This document shows positions 53,328-61,954 of a DNA stretch of 64,000 nt, piece by piece. The notes below the pieces were generated by a model. The model was not told the origin of the DNA, did no database searches, and saw only the letters and a list, made by a program, of their open reading frames with translations. The position numbers and the translations under genes were made by a program. The DNA comes from Flavobacterium zhairuonense (GTDB lineage: Bacteria > Bacteroidota > Bacteroidia > Flavobacteriales > Flavobacteriaceae). The stretch spans positions 95,171-159,170 of the forward strand of contig NZ_SJSY01000064.1 of the NCBI RefSeq assembly GCF_004352915.1, given 5' to 3'. The stretch's first letter is position 1; each line of letters starts with the position of its first letter.

Positions 53328-54404
53328 TTAACGGATATTTTTTGCTCTCTTCGCAGAATCTGCAATATAGGAAAGGAGCCAGGCCATTTGTCCTTGTTTT
53401 GTAAAATAGATGTTTTTAGATTTGATATCAGGCATTTTTTCTAACAAAGTCAGTAATAATGAATTTGCAGCAATCAAGTATTTTTGAGAATAGGTTTTTA
53501 GTACTTTCTCAATATCCTTGTTTTGAGACGCCAACGCTTCAAATTTTGCATAATCAGTTTTTATCATTTTGTTGTAGGCTACAACATCTTTGACTTCAAA
53601 CGGATTAAAATTTTCTGTTGCACCATTTCCTTTGTACAAGGTGTAAAATGCCCATACTGCGCCACCTGACATGTATATGTTATCCTTTTTGAAAATTTTT
53701 GCATTTTGCTGATACAAACTATTAGTCTGATCGTTTAATTCAGGTAATGCAGAAGACAATAGCTCATTAAATTCTTCGATGGAATTGGTTTTTGCGTTTT
53801 TGCTTATTTTTTCTGTAAAAGTTACAGTTCCTAAATCTAATGTTACAGGATAAAATACCAAAATATCTTCTTCATTGAATTCTTCAACATAGCCGCCTTT
53901 TGTATTTCCGCCACCAATATCAAGAATTAAAGAATCTGAATACTCTTTTGGCGGAATGCATCCTTTTAACAATAACTTTGCTTCTGTTTCAGAAGTAATT
54001 ATTGCTACATCAATGTTTGTAAACACATGCAGTCTTTGCCGTAAAACATCTATATTTTTGGCCATTGCAACTCCTGATGACACTACTATAAAGATATTTT
54101 GTTCTTTAATTTTGTCCTCCTTAATTAATTTGGTGTAATTTTTTACAACCACATTAAAAGCAGTTTCAATATCGTTTTCGGCTAAATTTCCATCTTTAGA
54201 TATTCCTTTTGCAATACCTACATTTTCTGTCCAAAAATCAACTACATCATATTTCCCTTTTTTTATGTTTTGAACATTGATTATCGACATTTTTACTCCC
54301 TTGCTTCCTATTTCAATTCCGCCATAAAGTTCTTGTGAAATTATGCGTGAAGGGATAAAAAAAATAAAAACAATTATGACCTTTAGTGCAATGTATTTTT
54401 TCAT
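53328..54404 (-). CDS. exported actin-fold protein (Ppx/GppA-like)
   Basis: A 358-residue protein with a clear signal peptide (ALKVIIVFIFFIPSRIISQ) followed by an actin/Hsp70-fold phosphatase-like domain. The two nucleotide-phosphate loops are seen as YGGIEIGSKGVKMSII (near 27) and LILDIGGGNTKGGYVE (near 164), with VVSSGVAMAKN and an adenosine-side motif NIYMSGGAVWAFY (near 250). This matches the exopolyphosphatase/guanosine-pentaphosphatase (Ppx/GppA) pattern, but those enzymes are cytoplasmic. Here the signal peptide would place it in the periplasm, where ATP is scarce and polyphosphate could be the ligand. The catalytic Glu equivalent is uncertain (ITSETEAKLLLKG). Confidence 0.68.
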   Translation of the reverse strand: MKKYIALKVIIVFIFFIPSRIISQELYGGIEIGSKGVKMSIINVQNIKKGKYDVVDFWTENVGIAKGISKDGNLAENDIETAFNVVVKNYTKLIKEDKIKEQNIFIVVSSGVAMAKNIDVLRQRLHVFTNIDVAIITSETEAKLLLKGCIPPKEYSDSLILDIGGGNTKGGYVEEFNEEDILVFYPVTLDLGTVTFTEKISKNAKTNSIEEFNELLSSALPELNDQTNSLYQQNAKIFKKDNIYMSGGAVWAFYTLYKGNGATENFNPFEVKDVVAYNKMIKTDYAKFEALASQNKDIEKVLKTYSQKYLIAANSLLLTLLEKMPDIKSKNIYFTKQGQMAWLLSYIADSAKRAKNIR

Positions 54405-54498
54405 ATTGAATGTTTTTTTTAAATACTAGAAAGAAGGAGCTCCCTTTTTATTTAAATACTGAAAAGGAATTAATATTTCATTTTCATATTAAAGCAAG

Positions 54499-55770
54499 CT
54501 AAGATCTCTTTTTCTTGTCTATAAAAATTGATTGCACTATTTTTATTTTAGTTTCAATTGTTTCTTTTTCAACCATTTTCACCAAAAAGTAACATAGCGT
54601 AATAGCAAGTATGCCTATTAAGCTCATAAATATAAAATCGGCTCTGTAGCTTGCATAGGCAACGATTTCCATTCCTGTTTTGGCACTTAATATATGCGCA
54701 AGACTAAAACTCATAGTAAATACAGACATGTATCTTCCTTCCTGATTATTATGGGATCTGGTCATGGCAAATGAGTTCGAAAAAGGGAAAGTCAACATTA
54801 CGCCTAGTGTCATAAAAAACATCATTACATACAATATTCCATACCATTTGTCATTTAATAGCAGAAGAATATAACTAAGCACCATAAATGATAGTCCGAC
54901 CATTATGACATTCAGCTTGTTCATTCTGTTTTTTTCAACATAATTAACAATCGGTAATTCGAACAGCAAAGTCAATATCCCACTAAAACTTAAAAGCAAG
55001 CCGCTGTTTACTTCTGATAGATTAAATTGCTCCTTGTGATAAAGCGTCAAAGTCGTGAATACTTGGAAATACATAATTCCTGTAATAAGCGAAATGAACA
55101 TATGAGTTAAAAAAGTTCGATCTTTTAATATGGCATATTTATCTACTCCATAATTATGTGATTTTAGTTTGAAAGGTAATTTTCGTTCTTTTACTAATAA
55201 GACAAAAACTAAAACTGCTAAAATACAGGTAGCAGAATCTACATAAAAAAGATATTTGTAGCCAACTAATATGATTATAAGCCCGCCCAAAGGAGGTCCA
55301 AATAGAAAACCAAGGCTTGTTGCTGATCTTACCAAAGACAAAGCTCTGGTTTTATTTTCTTTTCTTGTATATGTGTTTAAAGATACCAACATGGCTGGTC
55401 TGAACATATCTGCAATGGTTGTCAAAAGCAGAATCGACAAACAAAATCCTTCAAAGGATGTGATAAACTGAAGCATAAAGAAGATTAATCCACTGCCAAA
55501 TAGACTGCCAATCATTACTTTATAAAATCCAATTCTGTCAGATAAAACACCGCTTAACCAGGTGCCTATAAAAGAACCAACTCCAAAGCAAACCATAACC
55601 CAGCCAATCTGATTGTATTCAAAATGCAGGTTCTCTTTCATATATTTTGACAGAAAAGGAATTACCATGGTTCCTGTTCTGTTTATAAAAGTTATTAATG
55701 TCAAAATCCAAATTTCTTTTGGAAAACCACTATAATTTTCGATGTATTTTTTTCTTAAGTCGTTTATCAT
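54499..55770 (-). CDS. MFS efflux-type transporter
   Basis: A 423-residue twelve-helix major facilitator, drug-resistance type. Motif A is present between helices 2 and 3 (GTWLSGVLSDRIGFYKVMIG) and a motif C-like Gly-rich helix 5 (ATSLGFLFGPPLGGLIIILVG), the marks of H+-driven exporters. The neighbouring gene upstream is a restriction endonuclease and downstream an exported actin-fold protein; neither suggests a substrate. It could export a drug or metabolite. Confidence 0.8.
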   Translation of the reverse strand: MINDLRKKYIENYSGFPKEIWILTLITFINRTGTMVIPFLSKYMKENLHFEYNQIGWVMVCFGVGSFIGTWLSGVLSDRIGFYKVMIGSLFGSGLIFFMLQFITSFEGFCLSILLLTTIADMFRPAMLVSLNTYTRKENKTRALSLVRSATSLGFLFGPPLGGLIIILVGYKYLFYVDSATCILAVLVFVLLVKERKLPFKLKSHNYGVDKYAILKDRTFLTHMFISLITGIMYFQVFTTLTLYHKEQFNLSEVNSGLLLSFSGILTLLFELPIVNYVEKNRMNKLNVIMVGLSFMVLSYILLLLNDKWYGILYVMMFFMTLGVMLTFPFSNSFAMTRSHNNQEGRYMSVFTMSFSLAHILSAKTGMEIVAYASYRADFIFMSLIGILAITLCYFLVKMVEKETIETKIKIVQSIFIDKKKRS

Positions 55771-55958
55771 TTTCTTTTTTTTTTGGGGGTGAAGTTTTTT
55801 CTTTTTAATCTAACTTTAATAAATCAAAAACGATTTATATTATTCTCGTTTTAATTTAAATATGAAGTAGCACTATAGTAATAATTTCTGCCAATGGGCA
55901 AAAGTCATTTTTACTATGAATAATTTTTAAAAAATAATTTGATTTACTCTTTTTACTT

Positions 55959-56939
55959 TTAAGAGGATGAGTCTTTGTTGAAAATAATAGTATTTACCAC
56001 AACCTCTTTCATCCATTTAATAGTTTCAATTACACCTGTTTCTTTACAAATCATATTGCAATTTTGGTGTCCCCAAGCTAAATTATAGGGGGCGTGATTG
56101 AATTCACCAGTTTTCAGTTGATTAATATAAAAAAGGTTAATAGGACTAATTTCCTTACTGAGATCTAATTTCTCTGCCGATTCAAAGAAGTTCAGCAGGA
56201 AGGCGTCGGCACTTAATTTTTTTAAACAAAGCGGACAGATCGTATTTTTGGCATTATCAATAATCCGAGTTTTATAAAGTCGGTCAGTATTTGATAATTT
56301 TTGATTGTTACAAGCCGTAGTTATAGCTGCTATTCGATTTTCGATCTCGCTCTCTGTCATTCCGGCTCCAAGTGCTATTTCTTTAGAATTATAGCAAAGC
56401 CAGAATAAATATTCTAATTGTAAATGAGAGGATTTTATCGTTAAGAGAGAAGCATATTCTGCAACTCTAATTCCAGCGCCTTTACAACTACTGGTATTAA
56501 AGCCAAGAATAATTTTTTCTTCTTTTGAAGAGGAAGATGGTATTCGAGCAACAAAGTGTCCCTCAATAGGAGAGGTTCTTTTTTCAGCTACACTAAGCTT
56601 GTTTTTATAAGGATTAAATTCATTCCACTGCGCTCTCGTCTCATAAAGCAAGATCGCATTGACACCAAGTTTTAATTTGCGAGCCTTCATTAAATCTTGC
56701 GTGTCGGGATTTGTGTAATATTCTTCAGGACTAATTACAACGATAAATCCACTTTCAAATCTGTTGGAAGTGAAGTCGGAAATGTCAAATAAAGGGATTG
56801 ATTCAAATGGAATCAAAACGGTACCATTTCTATTAGCTCTGTTTTGATAGATTACATCATCATTAGCACTTCTGGTTTGTCCGGTCTTGTAAATTTTGCT
56901 TTGCAGCAAAGGAGGTAGTTTGGGTAGTCTTTTTGCCAT
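55959..56939 (-). CDS. BstXI-like restriction endonuclease, no methyltransferase nearby
   Basis: A 326-residue cytosolic protein. The N-terminal half (LQSKIYKTGQTRSANDDVIYQNRANRNGTVLIPFESIPLF, split here: KIYKTGQTRSANDDVI and NRANRNGTVLIPFE) recalls the BstXI family of restriction enzymes as I remember it. The C-terminal third holds a zinc-finger-like HNH/ββα-type cluster: CPLCLKKLSADAF (near 236) and later AWGHQNCNMIC (near 290), giving Cys-x-x-Cys and His-x-x-x-x-x-Cys ligands. BstXI-type systems normally carry separate methylase and specificity genes; none is in this window. It is flanked by MFS and a long non-coding stretch. Family call is moderate. Confidence 0.55.
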   Translation of the reverse strand: MAKRLPKLPPLLQSKIYKTGQTRSANDDVIYQNRANRNGTVLIPFESIPLFDISDFTSNRFESGFIVVISPEEYYTNPDTQDLMKARKLKLGVNAILLYETRAQWNEFNPYKNKLSVAEKRTSPIEGHFVARIPSSSSKEEKIILGFNTSSCKGAGIRVAEYASLLTIKSSHLQLEYLFWLCYNSKEIALGAGMTESEIENRIAAITTACNNQKLSNTDRLYKTRIIDNAKNTICPLCLKKLSADAFLLNFFESAEKLDLSKEISPINLFYINQLKTGEFNHAPYNLAWGHQNCNMICKETGVIETIKWMKEVVVNTIIFNKDSSS

Positions 56940-57343
56940 AGGTTAGTGTTAAGTTGGTTGTATGGTTGATTATGGGACTGACAGATATGGAAAAACTATT
57001 AAAATGGATAAGCCCATTATCTGGCAGAATTGAGCAATTGAACTAACTTTAGTACGTTAAGTTTATATCATAGGCATATCAAATTTGTTAAAGTTTGGTA
57101 AAAGCAAACTAAGATTAAAGAAATATTCTCAACATCCTTTAAGCTTTTCCTTTGCACAATATTAAATATATATTCTTAAAGTTGTTTAACTTTTTTAGTT
57201 AAATTTCAATCCGTTTTCAGCTGTTTTTTTTCCATCGTTTTTTTGAAATAAATTTAATGTTTTGCTTATGTCTTAAAAATGAGTGTTTTAATGGCTATTG
57301 TCTCGTTTTTTAGAGCTAAAAAAACAAAAAATATATATTTTCC

Positions 57344-57380
57344 TTTTTATTTAACAACTTGAACGTTTGTTAAATAAAAA
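57344..57380. other. 14-bp perfect inverted repeat
   Basis: TTTTTATTTAACAA (57344-57357) and its complement TTGTTAAATAAAAA (57367-57380) flank a 9-nt loop. It could be a terminator of an unrecognised transcript or an operator; AT-only arms make it weak. Confidence 0.4.
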
Positions 57381-58009
57381 TAAGAAAAATTTAACCGCTT
57401 TTTTCTTCTTTTTGAAATATTTTTTTAGAGATAGATGAATAAATAGAAACTGGAAATAAAACAAGCGGGGTGTTAATCCAGATAAGGTATTTTGTCAACT
57501 ATCATATTATATATTACGATTTTTGAAAAAAAAAATAATGGTTTAAAAATGTCTTGCTTTTCAGTTAGTTAAATTATTTAAATTTTTGATTATGCCGATA
57601 AGTATAAATACGGTATTTTTATCTTAAGCATAATTTTAGAATAATTATAAACAATTGTTTATGGATTTATCCCTTTCCCTTTTTCATAAATAAGATGCAA
57701 ATTTTAAAGTTGTATACTTATTAATTATGCGCTGAGCAAGCGCTCGACAAAAATTTCTTTCTTCTTTTGTTAATTTAATTTTGCGTAATCCATCAATTTT
57801 TAAGATTCGATTTTTAATTAACGGGTTATTAGTGTTTTAGGTTTACGCACTTTCTTCATAAAGAAGTATTGAAACGTAGTATTTTTCTTTAAAACACAAA
57901 TAACTCTAAAATTTTTAAAATATTTTATTAACAATTGTTAATTATTTCCTACTAAAAATTTTCTTGTGTTTATAAGGTTTTATGCATTATTGGAACATGT
58001 GTTTGCGTT

Positions 58010-58079
58010 TTTTTGCATGTTTTAGATTGAAATACTATTATTGAATAAGTGTTTTTGCATGTTTTTTATAATATATTTA
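58010..58079 (+). promoter_or_regulatory. direct repeats and promoter-like box ahead of the GHL10 surface protein
   Basis: TTTTTGCATGTTTT occurs at 58010-58023 and 58052-58065, 42 bp apart (four helical turns). A TATATTTA box at 58072-58079, one base from TAnnTTTG, sits 30 bp upstream of the ATG at 58110. The repeats look like paired activator sites. Confidence 0.4.
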
Positions 58080-58109
58080 CTAATATTTTAACTAAAAACA
58101 ACCAAATTT

Positions 58110-61100
58110 ATGAAGCAAAAACTACTTAATCTATTCTTTTTGATAATTGTCAATAGCTTAGTGTTAGGCCAAGGAACCAATATTCCACTGGGATGTTCTA
58201 ATAGTGGCGCCGAAATAAGCCCTAGTCCTAAAGCCGATTTAAGAGGCACCTATTTGACATCTGTTTATAATCTGGATTGGCCTAGTAACAGAACTGCAAC
58301 TCCTGCAGTTCAACAAGCCGAGTTGATTACCATTTTAGACAAATTGGTTCTTACAGGAATCAATACAGTTTATTTTCAGGTTCGACCAGAATGCGACGCT
58401 CTTTATAATTCATCTATAGAGCCTTGGTCTTATTGGTTAACAGGTACTCAGGGCGTTCCGCCGAATCCTTTATGGGATCCTTTGAGTTTTGCAATTACAG
58501 AATGTAGAAAACGTGGATTGGATTTACACGCATGGTTAAATCCATATCGTGCAAGTGTCGGTGGTTATACACTGGCAAATAATCACGTTTCTAAACTGAA
58601 TCCTTCTTGGGTTTTTACAGCTTCAAATAATGTTAATCTTAAAATTTTGAATCCGGGCTTGCCAGCAGTACGAAACTATATTATTAGCATTGTGCAGGAT
58701 ATTGCGTCGCGATACGATATTGACGGAATTGTTTTTGACGATTATTTTTATCCGGATCAGGGAATGGCAAATAATCAGGACGCAGCGACTTACGCCAATA
58801 ATAATCCGACAGGAATAAGCAATATTGATGATTGGCGTCGTGATAATGTGAATAAAATGATTGCGGGGGTTTATGACGCTTTACAGGTTATCAATACCAA
58901 CAATAATAAAAATATCGTTTTTGGAGTTGCTCCGTTCGGAATTTGGAAAAGCGGAGTTCCGCCTGGAATTGTTGGAAATCCTTCTTATAGTGCATTATAT
59001 TGTGACCCAATAAATTGGTTGCAAAATGGTAAAGTAGATTTTATTTCACCTCAATTATATTGGAAAATTGGCGGTTCTCAAGATTATATTAAACTTTCGC
59101 AATGGTGGAATGATCAAGTAGCAACTTATGGCAGACATTTATATGTGAGCCAAGGTTATGATCGTTTACCGAGTACTTCTTCTCAAAATTGGCCTGCTTC
59201 GGAAATTCAAAATCAAATTGATCAAAATCGAATTCCGGGAATGACAAATACTTTCGGCCAGACTTCTTATTCGACTCAATATATAATGAGCAATGAAAAA
59301 GGAATTGCTACAACTTTGCAGAATAATCAATACAAGTATAAATCTTTTCCACCTTCGATGCCATGGAAAGACAATATTTGCCCATTGGAACCAACAAACA
59401 TTAGATTTGAAGGAAATGTTCTGAAATGGGATGCTCCAGTAGCCGCTACGGATGGCGATTTAGCAATAAAATATGTAGTGTATGCATTTGCCACACAGGC
59501 CGATATTCCAAATTTTAAACAAGATGGCACAAAAGTTTTGGATATTATAAATGCTACACAAATTACGCTGAATTCGACTCAATTGGCTTCTCCAAACAAT
59601 TATTTCTTAGTAACGGCTTTGGATAAAAACAACAATGAAAGTGCTAATATCACAGGTGTTTCATATAGTAGTTTGCCAGATGCTCCAGTAGCTATAAGCC
59701 CTACAGAAGGACAATTGTATGTAAGTTCTCCGGTAAATTTCTCATGGAATTCTACTGTTACTAATGGTGATTACCGTATTCAGGTTTCTAAATCTAATTC
59801 AGGCTGGACAGAAGCTAACGGATTTACAAGCTCAACAACGCCAAATGCAACAGTTGTGGTAAATGCTGCAGTAAATACAACAATGAATTATGTTTGGGAT
59901 CAGGCCAATGCAGTAGTTTATGAAGCTCCAGTAGGAGGAACGACATATTATTATACCATAAGAAGTTATAGTGCGGCAACGGGAACTTCAAGATATTCTG
60001 CTCCTGTGAGTTTTACTCCAAAAAGTGCCAATTGTACAGTACCAGGAACAACTGTTATTACGATTGATAATGTTGATGCCACACTTGTAGGATCATGGAC
60101 AGCAACATCGGCAACAGCAGGTTATGTTGGGTCAAATTATATTCATGATGGAGATACTGCTAAAGGTACAAAAACAGCAACTTTCACCCCAACAATTACA
60201 CAACGAGGCAAATATGAAGTTTTTATTAATCATACTGCTGGAACCAATCGCGCGAATAATGTCCCTGTGGATATTATTCACGAAAGTGGAACTACAACTG
60301 TCCCTGTAAATCAGCAAATTAATAATGGAACTTGGGTTTCATTAGGAACTTATAATTTCAGTGCAGGGACAAATAATAAAGTGGTTATACGTACAACGGG
60401 CACTTCGGGCGTTGTTATTGCAGATGCTGTTCGTTTTTATTTCATAGATTGTTTGCCTGACGCTACACCGCCAGTAGCTGATTTTACACCGGCTTCGGCA
60501 ACCGTATGTGCGGGACAGACAGTTGCTTATACAAATGCATCAACAAATGCATCTTCTTACAGCTGGTCATTCCCAGGAGGAACTCCGAGTACAAGTACTG
60601 CTGCAAGTCCGGTTGTAACTTATAATACCGCTGGAACATTTAATGTTGTTCTTACGGCGACGAATAGTGCAGGTTCAAATACAAAAACATTAACGAATGT
60701 AATTACTGTAAATCCTTCGACGGCTATAACAGCAGGATTTACGGCTCCTTATACAGAAGTGGCGACTGGTGAAAATATGACGTTGACCAATACTTCTATA
60801 GGTGCGACAACTTATGCTTGGACTTTCCCTAATGGATCTCCGGCAACAAGTACGGCCGCAAACCCAACAGTGAATTTTACAACAACAGGAACTAAAACTA
60901 TTACTTTGGTAGCTTCAAATGCCTGCGGAAGTAATACATACACGATGACGATTTGCGTTGGCACAAATACCAAAACTACGCTGGAAACTTTTGAAGCTTC
61001 TGCAGGAAGATTTACTAGCGTCCCAACGGCATCTGGTTCGACGGTAGGAATTGCGACAACATCAACATTAGCACGAGCTACAGATAGTTACAAAAACGGA

Positions 61101-61823
61101 ACAGCGAGTCTAAAAGCTGTTTTAAATGATAATACTTCCGTAACTACAAACTGGTTGGTTCGTTTGCTTTCTGGCGGAGGAACTCCGGCAAACAATCAGG
61201 CTTTTGTTGGAAACCAAGGATCTTTTGGATTTTGGCTGAAAACAAGTACTGCAAATGCAGGAGCAACCGTAACGGCTTGGATTGATGATACCGATGGTTT
61301 AGAAGAATTGCCCCCGCAAACGATCATCAACAACGGAGCTTGGAATTACTACGAATGGTTTTTACCGACTTCAGTTGGAACAACTATCACAACAGGAAAC
61401 GGAATTGTTGGCGGTGCTTCTGTAACCTTAGACGCCATCGTAATCAAACAAAATAATACGGCAACTTCAATGACAGTTTGGATTGATGATATTCAGCACA
61501 ATTATATTTCGGCTTGTTCTGGAACCAGAAAAATGTCGAAAGAAGAAGATGTTGCAGCGCTCGAAGATGCTGAAGATATTAAAGTTTCAGATGAATTGAT
61601 AGTGTATCCAAATCCAACAAACGGAATCTTGAATTTGAAATTAGACAGCAATATAAAATCAGATGTTCGCTTGTTTAATGTTCTAGGACAGCAAATGCTG
61701 AATACCATTTTTGAAGGAACAGAACAACAACTTGATCTGAACAATCTAGGAAAAGGAATTTACCTTCTTCAAGTTGAAACCGATGGAAAAATCACTACGA
61801 AGAAAATTATCTTAAATAAATAA
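58110..61823 (+). CDS. secreted multidomain GHL10 protein with T9SS sorting domain
   Basis: A 1237-residue protein. Order: signal peptide (LFFLIIVNSLVLGQ); GHL10 TIM barrel (about 40-400; GTYLTSVYNLDWPS, VYFQVRPECDALYNS, DLHAWLNPYRA, YDIDGIVFDDYFYPDQG, FISPQLYWKIG) of the YngK type; two fibronectin-III-like modules (about 425-640); a golvesin/Xly-type binding module (about 650-775; YIHDGDTAKGTKTATFTP); two PKD domains (about 785-950); a jelly-roll CBM-like module (about 955-1130); and a type A T9SS C-terminal domain (VYPNPTNGILNLKL, GKGIYLLQVETDGKITTKKI). It is therefore secreted and probably anchored on the surface. GHL10 differs from the PUL 1 copies in the acidic loop. The next gene carries a peptidoglycan amidase with matching modules, so bacterial cell wall is a likely target. 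Confidence 0.88.
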   Translation: MKQKLLNLFFLIIVNSLVLGQGTNIPLGCSNSGAEISPSPKADLRGTYLTSVYNLDWPSNRTATPAVQQAELITILDKLVLTGINTVYFQVRPECDALYNSSIEPWSYWLTGTQGVPPNPLWDPLSFAITECRKRGLDLHAWLNPYRASVGGYTLANNHVSKLNPSWVFTASNNVNLKILNPGLPAVRNYIISIVQDIASRYDIDGIVFDDYFYPDQGMANNQDAATYANNNPTGISNIDDWRRDNVNKMIAGVYDALQVINTNNNKNIVFGVAPFGIWKSGVPPGIVGNPSYSALYCDPINWLQNGKVDFISPQLYWKIGGSQDYIKLSQWWNDQVATYGRHLYVSQGYDRLPSTSSQNWPASEIQNQIDQNRIPGMTNTFGQTSYSTQYIMSNEKGIATTLQNNQYKYKSFPPSMPWKDNICPLEPTNIRFEGNVLKWDAPVAATDGDLAIKYVVYAFATQADIPNFKQDGTKVLDIINATQITLNSTQLASPNNYFLVTALDKNNNESANITGVSYSSLPDAPVAISPTEGQLYVSSPVNFSWNSTVTNGDYRIQVSKSNSGWTEANGFTSSTTPNATVVVNAAVNTTMNYVWDQANAVVYEAPVGGTTYYYTIRSYSAATGTSRYSAPVSFTPKSANCTVPGTTVITIDNVDATLVGSWTATSATAGYVGSNYIHDGDTAKGTKTATFTPTITQRGKYEVFINHTAGTNRANNVPVDIIHESGTTTVPVNQQINNGTWVSLGTYNFSAGTNNKVVIRTTGTSGVVIADAVRFYFIDCLPDATPPVADFTPASATVCAGQTVAYTNASTNASSYSWSFPGGTPSTSTAASPVVTYNTAGTFNVVLTATNSAGSNTKTLTNVITVNPSTAITAGFTAPYTEVATGENMTLTNTSIGATTYAWTFPNGSPATSTAANPTVNFTTTGTKTITLVASNACGSNTYTMTICVGTNTKTTLETFEASAGRFTSVPTASGSTVGIATTSTLARATDSYKNGTASLKAVLNDNTSVTTNWLVRLLSGGGTPANNQAFVGNQGSFGFWLKTSTANAGATVTAWIDDTDGLEELPPQTIINNGAWNYYEWFLPTSVGTTITTGNGIVGGASVTLDAIVIKQNNTATSMTVWIDDIQHNYISACSGTRKMSKEEDVAALEDAEDIKVSDELIVYPNPTNGILNLKLDSNIKSDVRLFNVLGQQMLNTIFEGTEQQLDLNNLGKGIYLLQVETDGKITTKKIILNK

Positions 61824-61838
61824 TGTTTGGTTTTTGGA

Positions 61839-61874
61839 CTAAAAGACCGCTAGGCATTCTGGCGGTTCTTTTAG
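61839..61874 (+). terminator. intrinsic terminator
   Basis: Arms CTAAAAGACCGC (61839-61850) and GCGGTTCTTTTAG (61862-61874, one-base bulge) close the GHL10 gene before the amidase gene starts. Confidence 0.7.
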
Positions 61875-61954
61875 GTTTTAAAAATTACATTTTTATGTGA
61901 TTTCGTACTATTAATAACCCCAATGTAAGCTATTTATTAACTAAATCAAAAAGT

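Larger units (their letters stand above)
56940..58109. other. 1.17-kb non-coding divergent region
   Basis: A long spacer of very high AT content between the restriction gene and the GHL10 surface protein. It holds a perfect 14-bp inverted repeat (57344-57357 with 57367-57380) and, close to the plus-strand gene, two direct copies of a 14-nt word. I find no ORF with coding bias, tRNA or rRNA. A small RNA or long leader is possible but not supported by any motif I can name. Confidence 0.5.

Noticed and set aside
57344..57380. Small RNA gene ending in this hairpin
   Set aside because: The arms are almost pure A/T and no promoter or conserved body could be seen upstream.
60124..60309. Out-of-frame ORFs inside the golvesin modules (also 63744-63965)
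   Set aside because: They occur in the same alternative frame of both duplicated modules and are shadows of the real coding frame.
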